DNA from: Hyphomicrobiaceae bacterium
GTDB taxonomy: Bacteria > Pseudomonadota > Alphaproteobacteria > Rhizobiales > Aestuariivirgaceae
DNA: 64,000 bases
Direction: 5' to 3'
Assembly: GCA_900298995.1 (NCBI GenBank)
Contig: OMIC01000001.1
Location: forward strand, 103,618-167,617
The notes beneath the pieces are model-generated. The model saw only the letters and a list, made by a program, of their open reading frames with translations, did not search any database and was not told the origin of the DNA. A program made the translations under genes and the position numbers. Shown here piece by piece: positions 43,679-52,503 of this stretch. The first letter of the stretch is position 1. Every line of letters starts with the position of its first letter.

Positions 43679-44200
43679 TCAGGGCTCCTCCGGCTGAGAG
43701 CCTGTCTTGGAGGTCTGCCTGCCTTGCCCTTCGCGCATCCGCAATTGCGCAGCCAGATCCTTGCGCTCCTCGGCCGACAGCGCGGCGATGACCCGCAATG
43801 CCGCCTGGCCACCACTCTGGGCAAGTGTACCCCCCGTCGCAGCGAAACCCTCGACGGCGGCAGTCACGCGAGCCGCCTCGTAGGGATCAGCTTCGAGGGC
43901 GTCGGCCAGAGTGATGATCTGTGCGCGGGCTGCACGTCTCAATTCACGGAAAGACTTCTGTTCACCACGGATGATGGCGAGGACTTCTCCCCGCCGATGA
44001 CCATCGAGGCCTGAAAGGAACTTGCGCGGCACGAGTTGCATTTGCGATCCCATGCTGAAACGCCCAGCCCCATCGCTTGCGAGGTAGCGCGCCACGCCGG
44101 CTCCCACCAGCAGCAGGTTCAGGCCCAACGACGCCACCAGAGCGATCCTTATCCATCGCTCACGCCAGTCTGGGGCAGTTGATCCCTGCACGGCACTCAT
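43679..44200 (-). CDS. Periplasmic metal-sensor-like protein (CnrX/CpxP-type)
   Basis: A 173-aa protein with one N-terminal membrane helix (IRIALVASLGLNLLLVGAGV) and a helical periplasmic domain containing repeated RRGEVLAIIRGEQKSFRELR and RRAARAQIITLADAL segments, as in the periplasmic heavy-metal sensor/Spy-like family (CnrX, CpxP). The C-terminus is charged. It overlaps the stop of the anti-sigma-like gene by 4 bases. In CnrYXH-type systems such a protein controls the anti-sigma factor. Metal binding is not proven here: few His or Cys residues are visible. Confidence 0.7.
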   Translation of the reverse strand: MSAVQGSTAPDWRERWIRIALVASLGLNLLLVGAGVARYLASDGAGRFSMGSQMQLVPRKFLSGLDGHRRGEVLAIIRGEQKSFRELRRAARAQIITLADALEADPYEAARVTAAVEGFAATGGTLAQSGGQAALRVIAALSAEERKDLAAQLRMREGQGRQTSKTGSQPEEP

Positions 44201-44571
44201 GACAGGTTCTCCCCGGCGACTGCCTCTGCCTCACCCATGCCGCCCAATTCGTCCATCGGAAAATCCTCGCTGAAGGCCAGACCATCGGTAATGGCGGCCG
44301 GAAGAATGAAGTCGAGCCGGCCCTGTGCGCCGAGATAGACACCCAGCAACAGTGAGGCCGCAAGCGGCAGGGCGGCAAGACGCCAGTTATCTCGCCGTTG
44401 CGTTGCCTTGACGGATGTGACCAATTGCGGTTCCCGCGCGATCCGCGCCATGAGCCGCTCCGCCGCGCCCAAGGGTGGGTTTGCACCCTGCGCCAGCCTC
44501 AGAATGCGGATGATGTCATCATCGCCGTCCTCGCGCGGCACTCGGCCCTTGTTCTCATGCCCCTGTTGCAT
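44197..44571 (-). CDS. Single-pass membrane protein, probable anti-sigma factor
   Basis: A 124-aa protein with a charged N-terminal cytoplasmic part (about 60 residues), one membrane helix (LAALPLAASLLLGVYLGAQG) and a short acidic C-terminus outside. This is the shape of short anti-sigma factors like CnrY. It lies 9 bases downstream of the sigma factor gene and 4 bases overlapping the sensor-like gene. It lacks recognised zinc-type anti-sigma motifs, so the role is inferred mainly from position and topology. Confidence 0.65.
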   Translation of the reverse strand: MQQGHENKGRVPREDGDDDIIRILRLAQGANPPLGAAERLMARIAREPQLVTSVKATQRRDNWRLAALPLAASLLLGVYLGAQGRLDFILPAAITDGLAFSEDFPMDELGGMGEAEAVAGENLS

Positions 44572-44580
44572 CTTGCTTTC

Positions 44581-45174
44581 TCACGATCCTGTTTCCGTCA
44601 GCCCATCGAGCAGCATGCGCCACTGCCCGGCGAGCCTGTCCTTCAGGCTGCGGCGCGCCCGCGCCAGCAGCGATTCCAGCGCATCGATGCTCACTTCCAT
44701 GATATCCGCAGCCTCCGCATTTGGCATGTTCTCGAAGTAAACCAGCGCCAGGGCCTGTCGCTGCCTGTGCGGCAACTCCGCGAGGGCCGCATCGACAAGG
44801 CGTGAGGCCTCGGCGCGCGCCAGCGGCGCGTCGGGCCTCGCCTGGGGATCCACGGGTTCCGGGCCCTCTTCGAGCGTTGCAAGGCTGGGCCGGCGCGCCC
44901 GGTCGATGGCCGCATTGGCCACCACACGCATCAGCCAGCCCTTCAGTGCCGCGGCGTCGCGAACCTGACGCGGGTTCCGCCACAGCTTGATGAAGGCCTC
45001 CTGTGTGAGGTCTTCGGCTGTGGCGGCATCGCCCGCCATCCGCCAGGCCAGCCGGTAGACTGGCTGGTAATGGCGGCTGACAATCTCTGCAAAGGCCGAG
45101 GACGCGCCACCGGCGGCGGCCATCAACAGGCCGGCATCCGTCATCTCCCCGAAGGCCGAGGCATCGCGCGTCAA
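44581..45174 (-). CDS. ECF-type RNA polymerase sigma factor
   Basis: A 197-aa extracytoplasmic-function sigma factor. Region 2 is visible as FAEIVSRHYQPVYRLAWRMA and DLTQEAFIKLWRNPRQV; region 4 as LAELPHRQRQALALVYFENM with the helix-turn-helix NAEAADIMEVSIDALESLLA. The frame starts at TTG 45174; ATG 45144 is an alternative. It is co-directional with an EF-hand gene upstream and followed by an anti-sigma-like and a metal-sensor-like gene, which form one regulatory module. Confidence 0.92.
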   Translation of the reverse strand: MTRDASAFGEMTDAGLLMAAAGGASSAFAEIVSRHYQPVYRLAWRMAGDAATAEDLTQEAFIKLWRNPRQVRDAAALKGWLMRVVANAAIDRARRPSLATLEEGPEPVDPQARPDAPLARAEASRLVDAALAELPHRQRQALALVYFENMPNAEAADIMEVSIDALESLLARARRSLKDRLAGQWRMLLDGLTETGS

Positions 45175-45195
45175 GATCTGGCCCGAACCCTTGTG

Positions 45196-45645
45196 TCAGT
45201 TGCCGGTTTCTCCCGTAGCGGGTTTTGCAGCCTTGACAAGGCGGAACTGCCGCACTTCTTCAACCGTCACGGCACCATCCTTGTCGGTGTCTGCGGCCAC
45301 GATCAACCGCTCGATGGCGGCGTCGAGCTCAGCGCGCGAGATCTGCCCGTCCTTGTCCGTGTCGAGCCTGGCCATTAGCCGGTCGCGCCGCCGCTCCAGC
45401 GCCCTCTTGAATGCGGCCTCGATCTCCGCCGCGGTCAGTTCACCATTCTTGTCGGTATCGAGCCTCACGAAGCGGCGTTCCACCTTGGGGGTCAGTTCCG
45501 CCGCCGTGATCTTGCCGTCGGCATCGACATCGGCCTTGCTAAACCCATCGGCCGAATTCGGAAGATAGGGCTCCATGGCAATGCCAGGCGCTGGCAGCAA
45601 GACAACGCCTGCGAGCAGGGCAAGGGCTTGGGCAAAACGGGTCAT
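45196..45645 (-). CDS. Secreted four-EF-hand calcium-binding protein
   Basis: A 149-aa exported protein: signal peptide MTRFAQALALLAGVVLLPAP and then four EF-hand loops, DVDADGKITAAE, DTDKNGELTAAE, DTDKDGQISRAE and DTDKDGAVTVEE. All loops keep Asp/Asn at positions 1, 3, 5 and a terminal Glu. Start at 45645 has GGAGGAC a few bases upstream. It is 21 bases before the sigma factor start, so it is probably in the same operon and may tell the module about external calcium; that role is inference. Confidence 0.88.
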   Translation of the reverse strand: MTRFAQALALLAGVVLLPAPGIAMEPYLPNSADGFSKADVDADGKITAAELTPKVERRFVRLDTDKNGELTAAEIEAAFKRALERRRDRLMARLDTDKDGQISRAELDAAIERLIVAADTDKDGAVTVEEVRQFRLVKAAKPATGETGN

Positions 45646-45712
45646 GGACGGGTCCTCCTGTGCTTGTCCGAAGAACAGGACGTTGCAGGGGTCCGAAATC
45701 CGTCGCTGAAAC

Positions 45713-48592
45713 CTAGCCGGCGTGTCCGACCAGACGGTCGAACAAGGTGGCGACCTGCGCTTCGGTCTCGAAGAGAAGCGACTCCGCTGCCGCGAGCCCC
45801 GGCGAAGCGGCTGCACTCGCCACCAGATGATTGAGCGCGGGAAGGGCCTTGTCCGGCTCATAGGGGCCGTCCAGGCACAGGCGCAGAACCTGCGTCAGCC
45901 GATGGTACAGCAACCCGGCGGACTTCAGCGCGGCGTAATCGGCATCGACGATCAGCCCCGCGGTGTGCAATCGTTTAAGTGCGGCCATCGTATTGGTGTC
46001 CAGCACACCGGGCTGCGCCGGCGCATGGATCAGCTGCAGCGTCTGCGCGATGAATTCGAGCTCCACCAGACCGCCGCGCACCCGCTTGATGTCCCAGAGA
46101 CCAGTCGAGCCCTGCTCCCGGATCATGAGCCTGCGCATCGTCACCACATCGTCCCTTACGGTTGCGGCTGCGCGAGTTTCGCACAGGGCCTGCCGGATGT
46201 GGCGTGTCAATTCATTCATCAGACCTGCATCGCCGCATATGGCGCGGGCCCGTGTCAGTGCCAGTTTCTCCCAGGTCCAGGCGGAATCTCGGTGATAGCT
46301 TGCAAAGCCCTCCAGGCTGGCTGCCACCGGTCCCTTGCTGCCCGAGGGCCGCAACCGCATGTCCACATCATAGAGGACCCCTTCCGCTGTTGGCGCAGCC
46401 AGCGCCGCAATGAGCCGCTGCGTGAGGCGCGCGTAGTACTGCCCGATACTGAGTGGTTTCGGGCCGAGACTCATCTCTGCGCCCGGTTGCGCATCATAAA
46501 CGATGATGAGATCAAGGTCCGAACCCGCGGTCATCTCGCGGCCGCCAAGCTTGCCCATGGCGATCACCGCGCTGCGCCCACCCGGCACCTTGCCGTGCCG
46601 GCGCTCCATATCCGCCGTCACGGCAGCATGCAGCCGGGCGAGCAGCAGTCCCGCCAGTTCAGAAAAGGCCGTGCCCGCCTCCACCGCGCTCACCGTTTCC
46701 GACAGCACCCGCACGCCGATGCGGAAAGCCTGTTCCTTGCCCACCACGCGGGCCCGGTCAGCCAGTTCATCGAGCGGCAGATCATCGGTCATCACCGGGG
46801 CGATGGATTGCGCAATCTCGGCTTCGGAGGGCATGGCGCCGAAGAAACCGGGGTCGAGCACGGCATCGAGCACCTTCGGCCTGCGGCTCAATTGCTCGGC
46901 GAGCCGCGGCGCACTCCCCAGAATGGTAGCCAGGAGATCGAGCAGACGCGGATTGGCCTTGAGCAGCGAGAATAGCTGCACACCTGCGGGAAGCCCCCCG
47001 AGGAACCGGTCAAAGGCCAGGAAAGCACGGTCTGCATCGCCCATTGCAGCCAGCGCCGCGAGCAGCTTCGGCATCAATTCCGTGAGCAGTTCACGCGCCC
47101 GGGCGCTGCGGGTGGCGGCATATCGGCCGAAATGCCAGCCGCGGATGGTGGCCGAGACTTCGCTGGGACTCCGATAGCCCATATGCGCCAGCGTCTCGAT
47201 GGTCTCGGGATCGTCCTCACCGCCGGTGAACACCAGGCTTCCCTGATCGGCCGACAACTCCTCCGCCTGTTCGAAGAGCCTCGCATAGTGCCCCTGAACA
47301 CACTCGAGCCAGCCCCGGATCTCGGCATCGAAGGCCTCGGCATCGGCGTGGCCCGAAAAGCGCGCCAGCGCGGCGAAGGCGAGATCGTCGGCAGGCAGGA
47401 CATGGGTCTGCTCGTCATTCACCATCTGCACCCGGTGCTCGAGCGTTCGCAGGAAGCGATAGGCCTGCTTGAGCTCATCTGCCGCCCCGGCGCTGATCCA
47501 CTGCGCGGCGGCCAGGGCATCGAGCATGGCGAGCGTGCCGCGCCCCCTGAGCGTGGGGTTCCGCCCGCCTGCAATGAGTTGCTGCGTCTGCACGAAGAAT
47601 TCAATCTCGCGGATGCCGCCGCGCCCCAGCTTGATGTTGTGACCCCTGACCTTGATCTCGCCATGGCCTTTCACGGCGTGGATCTGCCGCTTGAGGGACT
47701 GCACATCCGCGATCGCCGCGAAGTCGAGATACTTGCGCCACACATAGGGCGTCAGCCTCTTGAGAAACTCTTCGCCCAGCGCCACGTCCCCGGCCGCCGC
47801 GCGCGCCTTGATCATCGCCGCGCGCTCCCAGTTCTGGCCCTGGTTCTCATAATAGATGCCAGCCGCCTCGATGGAGATCGCAGCCTGCGTGGCGCGCGGG
47901 TCAGGCCTCAGGCGCAGGTCGGTGCGGAACACATAGCCATCCTCCGTCACGTCCTGCATGAGTTGCACGAGACGGCGCGTGAACCGCACGAAGAACGTCG
48001 CAGCCTCCGAGGAATCCGGCAACAGAGGTGTCAGCGGATCATAGAGGATGATCAGGTCGATATCGCTCGAATAGTTGAGTTCGCGGGCACCCTGCTTGCC
48101 CATGGCGAGCGCGACATATCCGCAGCCCTGCGCCGGCCGTGCATGATCGGTAAGCGTTACCTTGCCTTGCCGTGCTGAATCGGCGAGCAGCCAGCATACC
48201 GCAGCCTGCAACGCGGCATCTGCAAAGGTGGTGAGCGCGTCCGTCACCTGCTCTACCGGCCAACGGCCCGACAGATCGGCCACCGCGATGAGCAACGCCA
48301 CGCGTTTCTTGGCCATTCGCAGCGCGCGCATGACTTCGGCCTGGGACAGCGCCCCGTCCACGGATGCAAGACCCGATATCTCCGCATCCAGGAGTGCCTC
48401 GGGTGCTTGGTGGAACACGGCCGCAGCATAGTCCGGATCGCGCAGCATCAGTTGACGGAGATAGGGCGACCCGGTGGCAATCGCCTCGGCAAGCGGTCGC
48501 GCCTGCGCCGTCATGAGGCTCTCGGGCAGCAATGAACGGTTCGGCTCGGCAGGGCCAGCGTCGGGCAGAGCCAGCGGCGGGGAAATCGGCAT
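45713..48592 (-). CDS. glnE: Bifunctional glutamine synthetase adenylyltransferase/adenylyl-removing enzyme
   Basis: Controls glutamine synthetase by adding or removing AMP according to nitrogen status via PII. The 959-aa protein is full length for alphaproteobacteria. Both nucleotidyltransferase-type catalytic motifs are present: LNYSSDIDLIILYDP in the N-terminal half and TAGSDLDLIIVYDA in the C-terminal half. The linker includes HRVQMVNDEQTHVLPAD. It is in the order degP-RR-HK-glnE on the minus strand. Confidence 0.97.
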   Translation of the reverse strand: MPISPPLALPDAGPAEPNRSLLPESLMTAQARPLAEAIATGSPYLRQLMLRDPDYAAAVFHQAPEALLDAEISGLASVDGALSQAEVMRALRMAKKRVALLIAVADLSGRWPVEQVTDALTTFADAALQAAVCWLLADSARQGKVTLTDHARPAQGCGYVALAMGKQGARELNYSSDIDLIILYDPLTPLLPDSSEAATFFVRFTRRLVQLMQDVTEDGYVFRTDLRLRPDPRATQAAISIEAAGIYYENQGQNWERAAMIKARAAAGDVALGEEFLKRLTPYVWRKYLDFAAIADVQSLKRQIHAVKGHGEIKVRGHNIKLGRGGIREIEFFVQTQQLIAGGRNPTLRGRGTLAMLDALAAAQWISAGAADELKQAYRFLRTLEHRVQMVNDEQTHVLPADDLAFAALARFSGHADAEAFDAEIRGWLECVQGHYARLFEQAEELSADQGSLVFTGGEDDPETIETLAHMGYRSPSEVSATIRGWHFGRYAATRSARARELLTELMPKLLAALAAMGDADRAFLAFDRFLGGLPAGVQLFSLLKANPRLLDLLATILGSAPRLAEQLSRRPKVLDAVLDPGFFGAMPSEAEIAQSIAPVMTDDLPLDELADRARVVGKEQAFRIGVRVLSETVSAVEAGTAFSELAGLLLARLHAAVTADMERRHGKVPGGRSAVIAMGKLGGREMTAGSDLDLIIVYDAQPGAEMSLGPKPLSIGQYYARLTQRLIAALAAPTAEGVLYDVDMRLRPSGSKGPVAASLEGFASYHRDSAWTWEKLALTRARAICGDAGLMNELTRHIRQALCETRAAATVRDDVVTMRRLMIREQGSTGLWDIKRVRGGLVELEFIAQTLQLIHAPAQPGVLDTNTMAALKRLHTAGLIVDADYAALKSAGLLYHRLTQVLRLCLDGPYEPDKALPALNHLVASAAASPGLAAAESLLFETEAQVATLFDRLVGHAG

Positions 48593-48664
48593 GGCGCTTT
48601 TCTAGCGCAGTGCATCGGCAAGAGGAACCCTGCATGGCCCCACCTCAATTTCAGGCCCTTCGCC

Positions 48665-50047
48665 CTATCCCCTGTAAACCGGAAGCACCAGTTTCGCCGC
48701 AAGGCCAGGCGCGTTGTCCTCGAGCAGCAGCGTACCCCTGTGCAGCTTCATGACGCCCGAGACCAGGCTCAGGCCCAGACCATTGCCCGGCTTCGTCCGG
48801 CTGGCGTCGAGCCGCACGAAGCGTTCGGTCACGCGGGTCCTGTCCTCCGGCGCAATGCCGCCTCCGCGATCGGCGACCGTGATCACCACGCGGTCGCCCT
48901 CGATGGCGCCGCTCACCCGGACGTCGGGTCGCGCGCCATCCGCCGCACCATATTTCAGGGCGTTGTCGACCAGATTGGTGAGCGCCTGGGCGAGCAGCTG
49001 GCGGTCAGCCAGCACCCTGAGGCCCGGCGTCACATCGCTGAACAGGCGTCCGCCCTCCTCTTCCGCCATGGGCGCGTAAAGTTCCACCACGTCGTCGATG
49101 ATGGTGCTGGCGTCGATGGCGGCAAGACCGCTGCGGGACTGTCCGGCCTCGGCGCGGGCGATCGAGAGCAGCGCGTTGAAGGTTTCGAGCATCCGGTCGC
49201 TGTCGTCCACCGTATCCTCGAGTGCCTGGCGATAATCCTGCTCCTCTCCGGAGCGAAGCGCGGCCTCGACCCGCGCCTTGATGCGCGTGAGCGGTGTCCG
49301 AAGGTCATGGGCCACGTTGCTGGAGACTTCCTTCATGCCTGCCATCAGGCTTTCGATCTGCTCGAGCATTTCATTGAGAGCCAGCGCCAGCCGGTCGAGT
49401 TCGTCGTTGGAACCGGCCACCGGCATGCGCCCGGCCATATTGCCCGCCATGATGGAACGGCTCGCCTCGGTGATGGCGTCGACCCGCTTCAGGAAATTGC
49501 GGCTCATGAGCAAGCCGCCGCCGAGTCCCAGCACCAGGGCGATGGCCAGCGCATAGAAGATGGTCTGGCGAATGATGGTGGCGAATTGCCGGAGTGCGGC
49601 CACGTCGCGGCCCACCACCAGCTCGAAGCCGCCCGCCAGCTGGGTGTAGAAGGCCCGCGCCACGTGATTTTCGCTGAGCTGGCCCTTCTCGACCTTGAGC
49701 GGAAACTCGATCCAGTTGGCGTCATCACGCGGAATGGCAGGCAGATTGTCGAGATTGCCGGCTACCCGCTCGCCCGAGGGCGAGGTCAGGAGATAGACCG
49801 CGCCGCTGTCATCGCTGCTGCGCCGCCGGATCGTGTCGATGATGCCGTTGAGGCCGCGCAGGCGATACTGGTCGGCCAGGGCCTGCACCTCGGTGCGGAT
49901 CGTCTCGTCGGTCTGCCGCTCCAGCAGAACCGCCGTGTTCCAGTAGACATAGCCCAGAAGCGCGCCCACCGAGAGCACGAACAGCGCGAGATACAGCGCC
50001 GCGAGGCGGAAGGTCGAACTGCGGAGGAGCTTGACCCGCGCGGTCAC
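48665..50047 (-). CDS. Two-component sensor histidine kinase
   Basis: A 460-aa envelope-sensing histidine kinase. Two helices (LAALYLALFVLSVGALLGYV and TIFYALAIALVLGLGGGLLM) flank a periplasmic domain of about 110 residues. HAMP follows, then HisKA with phospho-His 247 (SSNVAHDLRTPLTRIKARV), and HATPase_c with LTNLVDNALKYG and GNGLGLSLVSGVM. It overlaps the response regulator gene by 4 bases. Proximity to degP suggests envelope stress sensing, by inference. Confidence 0.93.
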   Translation of the reverse strand: MTARVKLLRSSTFRLAALYLALFVLSVGALLGYVYWNTAVLLERQTDETIRTEVQALADQYRLRGLNGIIDTIRRRSSDDSGAVYLLTSPSGERVAGNLDNLPAIPRDDANWIEFPLKVEKGQLSENHVARAFYTQLAGGFELVVGRDVAALRQFATIIRQTIFYALAIALVLGLGGGLLMSRNFLKRVDAITEASRSIMAGNMAGRMPVAGSNDELDRLALALNEMLEQIESLMAGMKEVSSNVAHDLRTPLTRIKARVEAALRSGEEQDYRQALEDTVDDSDRMLETFNALLSIARAEAGQSRSGLAAIDASTIIDDVVELYAPMAEEEGGRLFSDVTPGLRVLADRQLLAQALTNLVDNALKYGAADGARPDVRVSGAIEGDRVVITVADRGGGIAPEDRTRVTERFVRLDASRTKPGNGLGLSLVSGVMKLHRGTLLLEDNAPGLAAKLVLPVYRG

Positions 50048-50775
50048 GTATCACGGATCATGTAGCCCGCGCCGCGCACGGTCTGCAGGATGGGCTCGTC
50101 ATGGCCCTTGTCGATCTTGGCGCGCAGCCGCGAGATGTGAACGTCGATGACATTGGTCTGCGGGTCGAAGTGATAGTCCCAAACGTTTTCAAGGAGCATG
50201 GTGCGCGTCACGATGTGACCGGCATTGCGCACCAGATACTCGAGCAGCTTGAACTCGCGTGGCTGGAGGAGGATGGGCTTTCCCGCCCTGGTCACGCTCC
50301 GGGTCAGCAGATCGATTTCGAGATCGGCTGCGCGCAGCTTCGTGGCTTGCGGGGTTTCCCGCGCACGGTGACCAAGGTTCTCGATGCGGGCGAGAAGTTC
50401 CGAGAAGGCATAGGGCTTGCCCAGATAGTCGTCGCCCCCGGCGCGCAGGCCCTTCACCCGCTCATCGACGTCGGCCAGCGCCGACAGGATCAGGACCGGG
50501 GTCATGATGTTGTGCTCGCGCAGCTTGCGGATGACGGTGAGGCCGTCGATCTTCGGGAGCATGCGGTCGACGATCAGGACGTCATGCACTGCCTCGAGCG
50601 CCATGCCGAGGCCCTCCTCGCCGTCCGCGGCATGGTCTGCCACATGGCCGGCCTCCGCTAGGCCCTTCACAAGCCAGCCAGCGGCTTCGCGGTCGTCCTC
50701 GATGACAAGAATGCGCATGGGCTGGCGGGTGGTCTTGGCTGTCCAGACAGTGGGTTCGAGCTCTCTTACTTGCAT
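50044..50775 (-). CDS. OmpR-family response regulator
   Basis: A 243-aa response regulator. The receiver domain begins MRILVIEDDREAAGW, with the phospho-Asp in HDVLIVDRMLPKIDGLT (residue 70 of the long form) and the Lys in GDDYLGKPYAFSELL. The C-terminal winged-helix DNA-binding domain contains LQPREFKLLEYLVRNAGHIV and NVIDVHISRLRAKID. ATG 50775 has AGGAG 7 bases upstream; the receiver proper begins at 50718, which lacks a site, so the short N-terminal extension is probably real. It is upstream of, and overlaps by 4 bases, the kinase gene. Confidence 0.94.
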   Translation of the reverse strand: MQVRELEPTVWTAKTTRQPMRILVIEDDREAAGWLVKGLAEAGHVADHAADGEEGLGMALEAVHDVLIVDRMLPKIDGLTVIRKLREHNIMTPVLILSALADVDERVKGLRAGGDDYLGKPYAFSELLARIENLGHRARETPQATKLRAADLEIDLLTRSVTRAGKPILLQPREFKLLEYLVRNAGHIVTRTMLLENVWDYHFDPQTNVIDVHISRLRAKIDKGHDEPILQTVRGAGYMIRDT

Positions 50776-50800
50776 GTTCCAACTCCTGTGAAAAGGGGGC

Positions 50801-50846
50801 GGCGCGGAAGCGTCATGATCCCTCCGGGTTCATGGGCTTCCGCGCC
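50801..50846 (-). terminator. Long hairpin between degP and the response regulator gene
   Basis: An 11-base inverted repeat, GGCGCGGAAGC (50801-50811) and GCTTCCGCGCC (50836-50846), has a second inner pairing CATGA/TCATG. On the minus strand it is followed by GCCCCCTTTTCACAGG, just before the Shine-Dalgarno of the response regulator. It can act as a partial terminator or attenuator for degP transcripts. Confidence 0.55.
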
Positions 50847-50906
50847 TGAAGGTACGCGAGACGGGGAGCGGGGATGGGGGGCGTTGTCCCGCGTACACTC
50901 TTGGCG

Positions 50907-52403
50907 TCAGCCCTTGGCGGCTGGCAGCGCGACGAAGCGCTGGCCGTCCTCGGTCTTCACCAGCATCAGCACGCGCTTCTTTTCATTCGACTTCAGCGCA
51001 TCGCGGACGTCCGAGGGGCTGTGCACTTCCTTGCCGGCTACTTCCAGGATGGTGTCCCCAGCCTTGAGGCCACGCTCGGCCGCAGCGCTGTCCGGCGCCA
51101 CATTGGTGACCGTCACGCCGGCTCCGTCCTCGGCGGGTACCAGCTTCAGGCCGAGGCCTGCAACCGACACGCCCTTGGCTTCATCCTCGGCGCCGTCCTT
51201 GGATGCCATCTTGGGGTCGGTCGGCATGTCGCCGATCTTCACCGAGATGTCCATGGTCTTGCCGTCACGGACGAGCGTCACCGGAATGGTGTCACCAGGC
51301 TTCACCTGGGCCACCTTGCGGGCCAGATCGCGCGAGTCCTTGATGTCCTTGCCGTTGAACGACAGGATCGTGTCGCCCTGGCGGATGCCGGCGGCGAGCG
51401 CGGGCGAGTCCTCGGTCACGTCGGCCACGATCGCGCCCTTCGCATCCTCGAGACCCAGGCTTTCGGCAATGTCCTCAGTCACCGGCTGGATCTGGACGCC
51501 CAGCCAGCCACGGGTCACCTTGCCATCGGACTTGAGGCTCGCGATCACGCTCTCGGCAGTCGAGGCCGGGATGGCAAAGCCAATGCCCACCGAGCCGCCC
51601 GAGGGCGAGAAGATGGCCGTGTTGATGCCGACCACCTCACCTTCCAGGTTGAAGGCGGGGCCACCGGAGTTGCCACGGTTGATGGCCGCGTCGATCTGCA
51701 TGAAGTTGTCATAGGGGCCCGAGCCGATGTCACGTCCCAGCGCCGAGACGATGCCGGTGGTCACCGTACCGCCAAGGCCGAAGGGGTTGCCAACCGCCAT
51801 CACCCAGTCGCCGACGCGCGGCTCTTCCTTTGTGAAGGAGACATAGTCGAACGCCTTGTCGGACTTGATCTTGATGAGCGCAAGGTCGGTCTTGGGATCG
51901 GTGCCGATCACCTCGGCATCATATTCCTCGCCGTCCTTCAGGGTCACGGACACCTGATCGGCATCCTTGACCACATGGTTGTTGGTCACCGCATAGCCAT
52001 CAGCCGAGATGATGAAGCCGGAGCCCACCGCCATCCCACCCTGCGGCCGCTCGCCCTCGCCATCGCCGCCGGGCATGCCGTTGCGGAACTGCGGGAACTG
52101 CTTGAAGAACTCGCCGAAGCCTTCCGGCATGTTCGGCATCTGCTTCTTTCCTTCACCGTCTTCAGACGAGGCCGCCGCATTGGCGAACTTCACCTGTACG
52201 TTCACGACTGCCGGCATCACCCGCTCAACGAGGTCGCCGAACCCCTTGGTCGGGTCCACAGCCTCAGCGCTCAGCTGGCTTTGCGCGGTGGCGGGGGTCA
52301 CGGGCAGAACGGAAATTGCTGTCACCAGCGCCGTGGCGGCCATCAATCCGGCGGCAAATGCGCCGAGCGCCTTGGGGGCAGTGCGGGTTGAATTCGAGGT
52401 CAT
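50907..52403 (-). CDS. degP: Periplasmic serine protease/chaperone of the DegP (HtrA) family
   Basis: A 498-aa Do-type protease for misfolded envelope proteins. A signal peptide (ALGAFAAGLMAATALVTAIS, cleavage near 40) is followed by a trypsin-like domain with the triad His143 (VTNNHVVKDAD), Asp173 (KTDLALIKIK) and Ser246 (NRGNSGGPAFN). Two PDZ domains follow (ILSFNGKDIKDSRDLARKV and ILEVAGKEVHSPSDVRD). A Gly/Glu-rich stretch near residues 80-122 is unusually acidic. It lies between ccmH and a two-component system. Confidence 0.95.
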   Translation of the reverse strand: MTSNSTRTAPKALGAFAAGLMAATALVTAISVLPVTPATAQSQLSAEAVDPTKGFGDLVERVMPAVVNVQVKFANAAASSEDGEGKKQMPNMPEGFGEFFKQFPQFRNGMPGGDGEGERPQGGMAVGSGFIISADGYAVTNNHVVKDADQVSVTLKDGEEYDAEVIGTDPKTDLALIKIKSDKAFDYVSFTKEEPRVGDWVMAVGNPFGLGGTVTTGIVSALGRDIGSGPYDNFMQIDAAINRGNSGGPAFNLEGEVVGINTAIFSPSGGSVGIGFAIPASTAESVIASLKSDGKVTRGWLGVQIQPVTEDIAESLGLEDAKGAIVADVTEDSPALAAGIRQGDTILSFNGKDIKDSRDLARKVAQVKPGDTIPVTLVRDGKTMDISVKIGDMPTDPKMASKDGAEDEAKGVSVAGLGLKLVPAEDGAGVTVTNVAPDSAAAERGLKAGDTILEVAGKEVHSPSDVRDALKSNEKKRVLMLVKTEDGQRFVALPAAKG

Positions 52404-52503
52404 TCCTTGCTCTCCATCGAAGTTGTTGGCTCGATGATCTGAAGCTAGGGTGCCGCGCCTTACAGCCGCCTGTCCGGACGATGAACTTTCGGTAAGTCTT
52501 GCG

